Shown here: positions 45,241-52,927 of the stretch, piece after piece
Layout: the number at the start of each line of letters is the position of its first letter
Numbering within the stretch: position 1 is the first letter of the stretch
Assembly (NCBI RefSeq): GCF_030512175.1
Contig: NZ_JAULBL010000002.1
Location: 1,734,149 to 1,798,148 of the forward strand
DNA length: 64,000 nucleotides
Direction: 5' to 3'
Source: Paeniglutamicibacter sulfureus
Lineage (GTDB): Bacteria > Actinomycetota > Actinomycetes > Actinomycetales > Micrococcaceae
Position numbers and translations under genes: made by a program
Notes under the pieces: model-generated
The model's database searches: none
What the model was told of the DNA's origin: nothing
The model's input: only the letters and a program-made list of their open reading frames with translations

Positions 45241-45690
45241 ATGAAAAAGACCACTGCAGGACTGGCCGCACTCGCCCTCACCGCCGCCGGAATCATCGGC
45301 ACCACAACCGCTCTGGCCGCTGACGGCACCTGCCAGGTCTATTCGGGTGGCGGATGGCTCGTTGGGGCTTGCCCCGAACCGGCGGTGGTTCCCGTTGAGC
45401 GAATCGGCGGGGCGAACAAGTACGAGACCGCCGTGCTCATCTCGCAGATCAACGCCGAGCCGGGCGTCCCCGCCGTATACCTGGCCAACGCCGCCAGCAT
45501 GGTTGACGCCCTGTCCATCTCGCCGTACACGGATGGGCCCATCCTGCTGGTGCCGGCCACCGGCGCCCTTCCAACCACGGTGGCAGATGAGCTCGCCCGC
45601 TTGAACCCGGGAAAGCTGGTGGTGCTCGGCGGGACGACCGCTGTCAGCAACGACATGCTCGGCCAGGCACAGCTCGCCGCAGCGAACTAA
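45241..45690 (+). CDS. Secreted protein with one cell-wall-binding repeat 2 domain
   Basis: 149 residues: a signal peptide (~1-27, MKKTTAGLAALALTAAGIIG, cleavage near ALAA) and a single CW_binding_2-like module (~55-145) with VERIGGANKYETAVLISQIN, VPAVYLANAASMVDALSISP, GPILLVPATGALP and LNPGKLVVLGGTTAVSNDML. The family normally occurs as three repeats that fold together, so one repeat is unusual. It lies between flgE and flbD, but no sigma-28 site precedes it; a flagellar role is only suggested by position. Confidence 0.8.
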   Translation: MKKTTAGLAALALTAAGIIGTTTALAADGTCQVYSGGGWLVGACPEPAVVPVERIGGANKYETAVLISQINAEPGVPAVYLANAASMVDALSISPYTDGPILLVPATGALPTTVADELARLNPGKLVVLGGTTAVSNDMLGQAQLAAAN

Positions 45691-45748
45691 TCAGATCCCG
45701 GCCTGCCGTAAACGGTAAGCCGGAGGGTAGGCGGGCGGCGTCGTTGGC

Positions 45749-45775
45749 TAACGGCGCCGCCCTTTCTGCCGAGAG
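45749..45775 (+). promoter_or_regulatory. Sigma-28-like promoter of flbD-motA-motB
   Basis: TAAC at 45749-45752, 15 bases, GCCGAGAG at 45768-45775. Start expected near 45782, with flbD at 45804. Confidence 0.6.
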
Positions 45776-45803
45776 TGCTCCTCTGAAAGGACGGGGTGCT
45801 TCA

Positions 45804-46040
45804 ATGATCGTTGTAACCAGGCTCAACGCCACACGCTTTGCGATCAACGCCGACCTCATCGAGCGGATCCAGGAAAACCCCGACACCGTTGTGTTCATGG
45901 TCAACGGCGCGAAGTACGTGGTCACGGAGACCATGGAAGAAGTCATCGCCCTGGTGGCGGGACATCGTGCCCGGGTGGTTTCACTGGCGCGGAACTACGA
46001 GCCGCCGCAACCATCCGTTCCGCCCCTGACGCATCGATAA
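45804..46040 (+). CDS. flbD: FlbD family flagellar protein
   Basis: A small protein that commonly accompanies motA/motB in Gram-positives and spirochaetes; function not established. 78 residues with MIVVTRLNATRFAINADLIE, VVFMVNGAKYVVTETMEEVI. ATG 45804 has AAAGGA upstream; the longer frame from 45744 would start inside the promoter. 15 bases before motA. Confidence 0.88.
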   Translation: MIVVTRLNATRFAINADLIERIQENPDTVVFMVNGAKYVVTETMEEVIALVAGHRARVVSLARNYEPPQPSVPPLTHR

Positions 46041-46055
46041 AGAGGACGCCCCCAA

Positions 46056-46889
46056 GTGGATCCAGCAACAATCATTGGCCTCCTGCTGGCCTTCGGCGCC
46101 ATGTTCACCATGCTTTTCATGGAGGGCGCCAACGTCTCGTCGATTCTGCTGCCGGCCCCCATGATCATCGTGTTCCTCGGAACCATCGCCGTGGGCATCG
46201 CCAGCGGCACCATCAGTGACACGATCATTGCCTTCAAGTCCCTCCCCTCGGCTTTCCGGGGCAAGATCGCCCCGGTGGGGGAGCTGATCACCCGCCTGGT
46301 CGAATTGGCGGACCTTGCACGCAAGGAGGGTCTGCTGGCGCTGGAGTCCGAGGCCAGGGAAACCAAGGACCCGTTCCTGGGCCGGGCCCTGCAGTCCATG
46401 GCCGACGGCATGGACGGGGACGAGCTGCGCGACCAGCTCGAGGATGAGATCTCCACCCGCGAGCGCACCGATGCGATTGCGCACAAGTATTTTTCCACCC
46501 TGGGCGGTTATGCCCCCACCGTGGGCATCATCGGCACCGTGGTCTCGCTGACCCACGTGCTGGAAAACCTCTCCAAGCCCGACGAGCTCGGGCACATGAT
46601 TGCCGCTGCCTTCGTGGCCACGCTGTGGGGACTGGTCTCGGCCAACTTCATCTGGCTTCCCATCGGCGCGCGGCTGCGCCGGCTTTCGGAACTCGAAATC
46701 GACAGCATGACCCTGGCCATGGAGGGCGTGCTGGCGATCCAAGGCGGCAGCCAGTCGATCCTGCTGGAAGAGAAGCTGAGGGCCATGGTCCCGTCGTACG
46801 CATTGGGCACGAAGAACGACAAGAAGAATGGCAAGAAGTCCAACTTCGGGGCCGCATCCGTGCTCGATGACTTCAAGGAAGCCGCGTGA
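46056..46889 (+). CDS. motA: Flagellar motor stator protein MotA
   Basis: A stator channel subunit. 277 residues from GTG 46056, with four membrane segments: ATIIGLLLAFGAMFTMLF, SSILLPAPMIIVFLGTIAVG, then the large cytoplasmic loop (LLALESEARETKDPFLGRAL, DAIAHKYFSTLGGYAPTVGI) and IGTVVSLTHVLENL / IAAAFVATLWGLVSANFIWL. Overlaps motB by 4 bases. Confidence 0.95.
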   Translation: MDPATIIGLLLAFGAMFTMLFMEGANVSSILLPAPMIIVFLGTIAVGIASGTISDTIIAFKSLPSAFRGKIAPVGELITRLVELADLARKEGLLALESEARETKDPFLGRALQSMADGMDGDELRDQLEDEISTRERTDAIAHKYFSTLGGYAPTVGIIGTVVSLTHVLENLSKPDELGHMIAAAFVATLWGLVSANFIWLPIGARLRRLSELEIDSMTLAMEGVLAIQGGSQSILLEEKLRAMVPSYALGTKNDKKNGKKSNFGAASVLDDFKEAA

Positions 46890-47719
46890 GTGGCGGCCGC
46901 AGCAGTAGCCGGCGCGGGGGCCGGAAGGGCCGCAAGCCGGCAGAGTCCGGGCACGACGGTCCGGACGAGCGCTGGATGGCCTCCTACATGGACATGGTCA
47001 CGGTGCTGATGTGCCTGTTTATCGTTCTTTTTGCGATGTCCACTGTCGACCAGGACAAGTACACGAAACTGAAGAATTCCCTTGCCACCGGCTTCGGCAC
47101 CGAACAAAGCATCACCGCGGACACCGCTGAGGGCGTCGTGGTCCCGCCCGAGCTGGTGGGCACCGAGGGATTGCTGGCCAGCAGCCAGATTGACGGCCAG
47201 ACCAAGGAAGCCCTGCTGGCCCTGGCCCAGGACGAACAGTCCGAACTGATTGAGCTCAAGGAACGCATCCAGAAGCGGCTGAAGGATTCCGGGCACGCCG
47301 GCGCGGCCGATTTCTCCATCGACAACCGGGGCCTCACCGTGCGCTTGGTCAGCGCGGAGACCTTCTTTGTGCCCAACAGTGCCGAGCTCACCGACAATGC
47401 CCGCGAGATCATCGACGCCATCGCCCCGGTGTTGGCCCCCACCAAGCGCTACTTCGAGGTGGAGGGATTCGCGGACGAGCGCCGCCCGGTCAAGCCGTAC
47501 CCCACCAACTGGGAGCTCTCGGCTTCCCGAGCCACCGGAGTGCTGCGCTCGCTGGTCGAGGACGGTGGCGTGAAGGCCTCGCGGATTTCCTCGGTCGGCT
47601 ACGGGGACGCCCGTCCGGTCCCAGGCAACAAGGACCTGTCGCTGAACCGCCGTGTCGACATCGTGGTGCTGTCCAACCAGCCCGAGTCGGTCAGAAGCCT
47701 GCTGAAGCAGAACCCGTAG
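46886..47719 (+). CDS. motB: Flagellar motor stator protein MotB
   Basis: A proton-conducting stator subunit anchored to peptidoglycan. 277 residues: a basic N-terminus, a single TM with the ion-binding Asp36 in MASYMDMVTVLMCLFIVLFA, and an OmpA-like domain (~150-265) with VPNSAELTDNAREIIDAIAP, NWELSASRATGVLRSL and NRRVDIVVLSNQ. The Tyr-Met-Asp-Met context resembles H+-type MotB. Confidence 0.95.
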   Translation: MSGGRSSSRRGGRKGRKPAESGHDGPDERWMASYMDMVTVLMCLFIVLFAMSTVDQDKYTKLKNSLATGFGTEQSITADTAEGVVVPPELVGTEGLLASSQIDGQTKEALLALAQDEQSELIELKERIQKRLKDSGHAGAADFSIDNRGLTVRLVSAETFFVPNSAELTDNAREIIDAIAPVLAPTKRYFEVEGFADERRPVKPYPTNWELSASRATGVLRSLVEDGGVKASRISSVGYGDARPVPGNKDLSLNRRVDIVVLSNQPESVRSLLKQNP

Positions 47720-48017
47720 TCACCTAGCGTGCCTGCGACAATGCCGGGTCGGAAGCCTTCCAAAGCGGTACGACCTTGGAAGAACCCTGCGCCGGCACGT
47801 TTCTCTCTTCTACTTCCCCTCATGGTGTCGTAGGGTGATGCCAAGGGAGCGGAATCGCGTCGCTTGGGGAATTCGCGCGGGGCTGCTCTGAGATCACTTT
47901 TGGGGAAGTGGCTGGTGGCCAATGCTGAGACACCGTGGAAACAAAGTGCATTCAGGTCAAATGGAAGAGCGTGTCCTGGCGCCATCCAGAAGGCCTCGGC
48001 GAACGACTCTGGCAGCC

Positions 48018-48212
48018 ATGTTCATCGACGTCTTCCATCTGGACGATGAACCGCAGACCGTGCGAAGAACCGGGAATCAGGCCACCGGCATGGTGATGCT
48101 CGGCGGTGAATATGCCCGGACGCCAGGTCGCGCAGTGGTCTGCACCTGTATCCGGGCTGGCGACGTTCGCGTAATTTCCGTCCCAGATCCGGAGTGCAGG
48201 GGTCACGCCTAA
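48018..48212 (+). CDS. Doubtful small ORF
   Basis: A 64-codon frame (longer from 47922) with reasonable third-position GC and a sequence such as MFIDVFHLDDEPQTVRRTGN, but no Shine-Dalgarno and no family resemblance. It may be a remnant or spurious. Confidence 0.2.
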   Translation: MFIDVFHLDDEPQTVRRTGNQATGMVMLGGEYARTPGRAVVCTCIRAGDVRVISVPDPECRGHA

Positions 48213-48360
48213 CTGCCGGGATATTTCATGCTGGCCAGCCCTACAGGAGCGCATTATTGGATAACGACGACCAGTTGCGTTGCGATTGGAAGGCACTCTC
48301 CCCGCAGCCCGTGCAGATGGTGCTGACGATCAGTCCGTATTACACATTGATGGTCCGCAT

Positions 48361-48480
48361 TTACGAAGAGAAAACGTATGCGCCCAATCCGATTACGACG
48401 GCAATGAGTGCCGCAAGGCCGATGTTCTGCCATAACACCGGAATGCGTGGCCCCTGATCGTAATAACGACGATTTCCCAA
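48361..48480 (-). CDS. Tiny single-pass membrane protein, WQNIGL family (copy C)
   Basis: 39 residues from TTG 48480, with GGGAG 6 bases upstream: MGNRRYYDQGPRIPVLWQNI, then GLAALIAVVIGLGAYVFSS. RRYYxQGPRIPxLWQNIGL is shared with copy D; copy A differs slightly. The frame is open further upstream to 48546, but the homology begins at this start. A short positive head and one hydrophobic helix; function unknown. Confidence 0.65.
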   Translation of the reverse strand: MGNRRYYDQGPRIPVLWQNIGLAALIAVVIGLGAYVFSS

Positions 48481-48832
48481 AGTTAGCTCCCAAGCTGGTG
48501 ATTGAAACTCCAACAGTATGTGAGCTGCGGTACACCGGATTGCCATTCACGTGGCTTTCACCTCGCGGTTCACCCTGTGCAGGCCACGTAGCGACATATG
48601 GTCCATCAGAACCCTTGGCGTGAGCCGCGCCCAGGCAACAATCTGCCGGGATTGTTCACTCGCGGCGCGGTCCAGCGGGGTCGCATGTCCGCAAGACCGG
48701 CGACACATTGCCTGCTACCCGGGAGGACTTCGTCCTGCCCGATAGGAGGGTTTCACTGCACTATCCGTCGCGATTGTTCAGTTCTCGTGCCCGCCAAAAG
48801 CCGTTGTGAAAACTCTGCTCTTGCTCTTGCCG

Positions 48833-48952
48833 TCACCGAACGATCAGGTAGGCAGCAATCCCAATAACCGCTAAAACCAAAATACCCAAACCAATGTTCT
48901 GCCACAGAAGCGGAATGCGTGGACCTTGGCTGTAATAACGACGCTTGCTCAT
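48833..48952 (-). CDS. Tiny single-pass membrane protein, WQNIGL family (copy D)
   Basis: 39 residues from a true ATG at 48952 with an excellent GGAGG 6-7 bases upstream: MSKRRYYSQGPRIPLLWQNI, then GLGILVLAVIGIAAYLIVR. This copy fixes the start and shape of the family: basic head with RRYY, QGPRIP, WQNIGLG, one transmembrane helix and a short tail. It lies 352 bases upstream (in gene direction) of copy C. Not recognised as a known family. Confidence 0.7.
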   Translation of the reverse strand: MSKRRYYSQGPRIPLLWQNIGLGILVLAVIGIAAYLIVR

Positions 48953-49258
48953 GATCAGCCTCCAAGTCTTTGAAATGTGATTCCCGTACAGGACCCACAG
49001 TCCAAGCTACCTGCCGTTCCTGATAGCTCGCTCAGTTCGTCGCAACCCACGGCGGGCTTTGCCAAGCTCGCGAATCCGACTATCTGCCGTTTAGGTGAGG
49101 GTGTGCTGGTTGTTTGAGCGGAGAATCCGCCGCCAATCGGCGCCCGTCACTGTTCTGCGGGCACGCTCACTGCTCGTGACACGGGAAGCCGCGTGTACGC
49201 AATCCGTAAGCGGTGAGTCATATGGGCAGGGCCAATCGGTGCGGTCTTCCGCACGCTG

Positions 49259-49483
49259 TTAGGCCGTGATGACCTTGCCTGCGTTCGTGTTGACAGCCTG
49301 CTCGATACGTCCCAAGGCCCGAATCATCTCGAGGTGGTGATCCTTGAGTTCATTGACGGCCTCCGCCAGATCGACCTCAGGAAGATTCTTGAGATCCGCC
49401 ACGCGTGAGTTCCAAGACTCCACGAGGGCGAACGCCTGCGGGGTCGTTTCTTGGACGATAAATCCCTCGTAAATGTTGGTCAT
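49259..49483 (-). CDS. Small helical protein of unknown function in the flagellar cluster
   Basis: Not recognised. 74 residues, soluble, mostly helical: MTNIYEGFIVQETTPQAFAL, VESWNSRVADLKNLPE, DLAEAVNELKDHHLEMIRAL. GAGGAGAGG lies 6-7 bases before ATG 49483. On its own strand TGAA-N15-GCCGAGAG (49569-49543) resembles the sigma-28 sites of the cluster, so co-regulation with flagella is possible. It is the only ordinary-sized gene in the 2.2-kb gap between motB and fliM. Confidence 0.7.
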   Translation of the reverse strand: MTNIYEGFIVQETTPQAFALVESWNSRVADLKNLPEVDLAEAVNELKDHHLEMIRALGRIEQAVNTNAGKVITA

Positions 49484-49927
49484 TATGGACCTCTCCTCTT
49501 CGATGCGCTGGAATCCGCTACGTGAACACTGTTGAGCTTAGACTCTCGGCCGACTACGGCTCCACTTCATCCCTGGCCAACAACCCTACGTCGCCCGAAA
49601 GGCAGCCATGCCCGAATCCAAGGCGGTGACGCGGTGTTCGATGATATCCCCCGCGGCCAGTAGACCGGATCCAGCGCACTCAACAGAGCTCCCGGGTCAG
49701 CTGTTTCAACACCCGACTTCATCGAAATGGTTGGGCCGAGAATCTGCAAACGTGGGCGTGACAGGGGCGGTGACAAACCAGCCTGAGTCGATCGGTTATC
49801 GGCGAGCAGCGATCAGTTCGCGCAAAATCCCTAGTCAATCTGCTACTGACGATTCCAAGGAATCGCGGGACGAATATTTGCCCCAACCGACTAACCAACC
49901 AGCCACTGTCTGCCGATAGTGGTGCCA
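49484..49927. other. 444-base spacer with divergent promoters
   Basis: No gene is seen. It holds the sigma-28-like site of the 74-aa gene (minus strand, 49543-49569) and the fliM promoter at 49892-49919. Frames at 49567-49979 on both strands have no ribosome-binding site. Confidence 0.5.
49892..49919 (+). promoter_or_regulatory. Sigma-28-like promoter of the fliM operon
   Basis: TAAC at 49892-49895, 16 bases, perfect GCCGATAG at 49912-49919. A start near 49926 would leave almost no leader before GTG 49928. Confidence 0.65.
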
Positions 49928-50851
49928 GTGACGATCTTGCCTGCGGGACGCCCCGATGCGGGTGGGCCCAATCCAACACCCCCTGACCCGGTCGCCGCCG
50001 TTGTCTATGACTTCCGCCGCCCCACCACCCTGGCCCGGGAACACGCGCGCGTGCTCGAACTTGCCTTCGAGACCTTTGCCCGTCAATGGGGCACCCAGCT
50101 GACGGCCAAGATCCGTGTCATGTCCCAGGTAACCCTCGAATCGGTCCAGATGCAGTCCTACGACGACTACGTCGCGGGCCTGCCGCCGGCCACCACCATG
50201 GTCCTTTGTGAGGCCGAGGGGCACGGCGCGCGCGCCGTCATCCAGTTCCCGGCCGCGGACGCGCTGAACTGGGTCTCGCACATGCTCGGCAGTCCCATCG
50301 CCACCGAGGTTCCCGAACGCAAGTACACGCGCATCGAGCAAACACTGGTGCGCGGCCTGATGGACGAGGCGCTCGAGGACCTGCACTACTCACTCGGTGC
50401 CCTGCTGCAGCAACAGCTCGCGGTGGTCGGAATCCACCACAATTCGCAGTTCGCGCAGGCCGCCACGAAGTCGGAGATCGTCATCGCCGCCTGGCTGCGG
50501 GTGCGCGTGGGGGAGCGCAGCACGCTGGCCTCGGTCGCGGTGCCGGCCGACATGCTGCTGCCGCAACTGGGGGAAACCAATCCGCGCACGCCGGTGGAGA
50601 ACGCCGCCGAGCTGCTCACCGAGGCCATCGCCGGGGTCCCGGTGGACGTGGCCCTGGCACTCGGTCCCAGTTTCGTCACCCCCGGCACCATCCTGAATCT
50701 TGCCGTGGGAGATGTGCTGCCCCTGCCGCACCCCGTCCACCGGCCCTTCGAGCTGTCTGTTGACGGGCGCCGCCTGGGCACCGCCGCAGCCGGCACCCGC
50801 AGCGGCCGGATCGCCGCAGTCGTCGTTTCTACCGAGGAGAGCCTCTCTTGA
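49928..50851 (+). CDS. fliM: Flagellar motor switch protein FliM
   Basis: The middle C-ring protein. 307 residues from GTG 49928. The FliM fold spans ~20-215 (VVYDFRRPTTLAREHARVLE, FARQWGTQLTAKIRV, ERKYTRIEQTLVRGLMDEAL, FVTPGTILNLAVGDVLPLPH), ending in a short SpoA-like domain. The frame also allows GTG 49919 or 49922, but these fall within or at the edge of the -10 hexamer. The N-terminus (TILPAGRPDAGGPNPTPPDP) lacks the usual LSQxEIDALL motif that binds CheY-P. Overlaps fliN by 4 bases. Confidence 0.9.
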   Translation: MTILPAGRPDAGGPNPTPPDPVAAVVYDFRRPTTLAREHARVLELAFETFARQWGTQLTAKIRVMSQVTLESVQMQSYDDYVAGLPPATTMVLCEAEGHGARAVIQFPAADALNWVSHMLGSPIATEVPERKYTRIEQTLVRGLMDEALEDLHYSLGALLQQQLAVVGIHHNSQFAQAATKSEIVIAAWLRVRVGERSTLASVAVPADMLLPQLGETNPRTPVENAAELLTEAIAGVPVDVALALGPSFVTPGTILNLAVGDVLPLPHPVHRPFELSVDGRRLGTAAAGTRSGRIAAVVVSTEESLS

Positions 50852-51594
50852 GCCCCGAACCAACTTCCATCCCGGTCCTGCACTCGACAGCGCTGTATTC
50901 GGCGGCCGCCGAGGCACTGGCCGGCATGCTTCCCACAACCTCGCCGGTCACCGCCGTGCTGCACTCCGGCACCCGCGATGCCGCCATGCTGAAGGGATCC
51001 GGCGAGCTGGTGGCCGCCGGCTTCGTCGGCCAGCACTCCGCCGACGTGCTGCTCTCGGTGGCTGCCCCGATGCTGGGAGGAGCCCCGGGCGGACCCGGCT
51101 CGCTGGTGTCCGCAGCAGACATCCTGCGACCTGCGCTCGAAGCCGCCACCGGCGTGCTGGGAGCCGGCGTGCTCTCCACCGATTCGGCGGTGCACGCCGA
51201 TGCGATGCTCGGGGACGCCGAGACCGTGTGCTTTGAACTGCACAGCGCCGGGAAGGAAATCGGCTTCTTTGCCATCCGCATCCGCAACAACGAACCCACG
51301 CAGCTGCCCGCAGGATCCGCCCTCGAGGGACGCGAAGACGTGGCAAGCCGACTGGGCCGCATCAACAACGTGGAAATGGCGTTGACCGTGGAAATCGGGC
51401 GCACACGCATGTCGGTGCGCGATGTGCTGGGCCTGGAACCCGGTGCCGTGGTGGAACTCGACCGCTCCGCCGGGGCTCCGGCGGACATCCTGCTCAACGG
51501 CAGGCTCATCGCACTGGGCGAAGTCGTGGTCATGGACCAGGACTACGGCGTGCGCATCACCCAGATCCTTGATGTGAACGAGGGCCTGGCGTAG
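50848..51594 (+). CDS. fliN: Flagellar motor switch protein FliN/FliY type
   Basis: The C-ring base protein. 248 residues, longer than a minimal FliN. The C-terminal SpoA/FliN domain (~170-245) is clear: INNVEMALTVEIGRTRMSVR, DVLGLEPGAVVELDRSAGAP, ILLNGRLIALGEVVVMDQDY. The N-terminal ~160 residues resemble a CheX/CheC-like fold by pattern (ALYSAAAEALAGMLPTTSPV) but lack a clear phosphatase motif. Overlaps fliM. Confidence 0.9.
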   Translation: MSPEPTSIPVLHSTALYSAAAEALAGMLPTTSPVTAVLHSGTRDAAMLKGSGELVAAGFVGQHSADVLLSVAAPMLGGAPGGPGSLVSAADILRPALEAATGVLGAGVLSTDSAVHADAMLGDAETVCFELHSAGKEIGFFAIRIRNNEPTQLPAGSALEGREDVASRLGRINNVEMALTVEIGRTRMSVRDVLGLEPGAVVELDRSAGAPADILLNGRLIALGEVVVMDQDYGVRITQILDVNEGLA

Positions 51595-51596
51595 TT

Positions 51597-52109
51597 TTGG
51601 AAAGTTTCTTCTTGGTGTTGCGGGTGATCGTCTCGCTCGCGGCGGTCTTCGGATTGTTGTTTTACCTGCGCAAGCGCGTGCTGACGCGCTTTGGTTCCCC
51701 GCGTGCCTCGCAGCTTTCCGTGGTTGAGCGCCAAGGCCTGGGCCCGAAGTCCTCCGTGGTGCTGCTTGACGTCCAGGGACGGCGCTACCTGCTGGGCGTG
51801 GCCGAGTCCTCGATCAGCGTGCTGGATTCCTTCGAGGCACCCGAGCCAGTGGAAACAGATGCCCTGGAACAGGTCAACGTTCAGCCCACCATGGCCGAGC
51901 GCTCGCGCGCCTTCGCAGCGAGCCTGAGCACCGTGCGGCAGGGCAGCGTGCCCGCCAACGAACCCGGCGCGGACGGGCCGGCTGTGAATGACCAAGGTAC
52001 GCCGGCGGTGCTTTCATCCACGCCTTCGGGAGCGCTTGCCGGATCGATCCTGTCGCCTGACACCTGGCGCCGGGCCGTGGCCGCCGTCCGGACTGGCCGC
52101 GGCGCATGA
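51597..52109 (+). CDS. fliO: Flagellar biosynthetic protein FliO
   Basis: An accessory membrane protein for FliP assembly. 170 residues from TTG 51597, just after the fliN stop. One N-terminal TM (FFLVLRVIVSLAAVFGLLFY), then SVVERQGLGPKSSVVLLDVQ and RRYLLGVAESSISVLDSF, typical of FliO, with a disordered tail. Overlaps fliP by 4 bases. Confidence 0.82.
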   Translation: MESFFLVLRVIVSLAAVFGLLFYLRKRVLTRFGSPRASQLSVVERQGLGPKSSVVLLDVQGRRYLLGVAESSISVLDSFEAPEPVETDALEQVNVQPTMAERSRAFAASLSTVRQGSVPANEPGADGPAVNDQGTPAVLSSTPSGALAGSILSPDTWRRAVAAVRTGRGA

Positions 52110-52927
52110 GAGCGCTTCGCCCTTCCTTGCCCTCCCGCGCCCGGATGGCACTGCTGGCCGGGTTGCTGCTGGCGCTGCTGGTTGCCCTTTCCTGGTTCAA
52201 TGCCTCCGCCGCCCTTGCCGCGCCCGTTGAGCCTGGTGCCCCGGGGGACAACGGCGGGCTGTCCGTGGAAATCAACGGACCCAACGGCACCCCCAGCTCC
52301 GCCATCGTCACCCTCATTGCCATCACCATGCTTTCGGTGGCCCCGGCCCTGCTGCTGATGATGAGCTCGTTCACCAAGATCTTCGTGGTCCTGGCCTTCA
52401 CCCGCAACGCCCTGGCGCTGCCCACCATCCCGCCCAACCAGGTGCTCGCCGGCCTGGCGCTCTTCCTCTCCCTGTTCATCATGGCGCCTGTGCTCACCGC
52501 CATGAACGAGACAGGCGTCCAGCCCTACCTGGACGGGTCCATCGACCTCACCCAGGCCCTCGAGGTCGGGGTGGTGCCGCTGCGCGAATTCATGCTCGCC
52601 CACACCCGCGAGGCCGACATCGCGCTGATGACCCGCGCCGCGGAAATGCCCAACCCGGCCACGCCCGCCGACGTCCCGCTGACCACCCTGATCCCCGCCT
52701 TCATGATCTCCGAGCTGCGCGCAGCCTTCATCATCGGTTTTGTGATCTTCGTGCCCTTCCTGGTCATCGACCTGGTGGTCTCCTCCGCACTGATGTCCAT
52801 GGGCATGATGATGCTCCCGCCGGTGATGATTTCCCTTCCCTTCAAGATCCTGCTCTTCGTCCTAGTGGACGGCTGGGGCCTGGTCATCACCGCGCTCATC
52901 GGGTCCTACAGGATCGGTGGTGGCTAA
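52106..52927 (+). CDS. fliP: Flagellar export gate protein FliP
   Basis: A core pore subunit of the flagellar type III export gate. 273 residues with a cleavable N-terminal signal (to ~38, MALLAGLLLALLVALSWFNA), then MLSVAPALLLMMSSFTKIFV, NQVLAGLALFLSLFIMAP, TLIPAFMISELRAAFIIGFV and MMMLPPVMISLPFKILLFVL (FliP signatures). One-base overlap with fliQ. Confidence 0.96.
   Translation: MRALRPSLPSRARMALLAGLLLALLVALSWFNASAALAAPVEPGAPGDNGGLSVEINGPNGTPSSAIVTLIAITMLSVAPALLLMMSSFTKIFVVLAFTRNALALPTIPPNQVLAGLALFLSLFIMAPVLTAMNETGVQPYLDGSIDLTQALEVGVVPLREFMLAHTREADIALMTRAAEMPNPATPADVPLTTLIPAFMISELRAAFIIGFVIFVPFLVIDLVVSSALMSMGMMMLPPVMISLPFKILLFVLVDGWGLVITALIGSYRIGGG

Larger units (their letters stand above)
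47720..49258. other. 1.5-kb gene-poor spacer inside the flagellar cluster
   Basis: Lies between motB and the fliM block, where fliL is often found; no fliL is visible. It contains weak inverted repeats after motB (CTTCCAA 47757-47763 / TTGGAAG 47776-47782), TTGGGG boxes at 47864 and 47900, a doubtful frame ending at 48212, and the two tiny membrane-protein genes at 48361 and 48833 on the minus strand. The remainder shows no coding character. Confidence 0.55.

Noticed and set aside
47922-48212. A possible 96-aa gene after motB
   Set aside because: No Shine-Dalgarno, no family resemblance, and poor composition in its first third. A shorter version is kept at low confidence only.
47720-49918. 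Search for fliL between motB and fliM
   Set aside because: No frame with an N-terminal membrane segment plus a FliL domain is present; the only membrane peptides there are the two 39-aa proteins.
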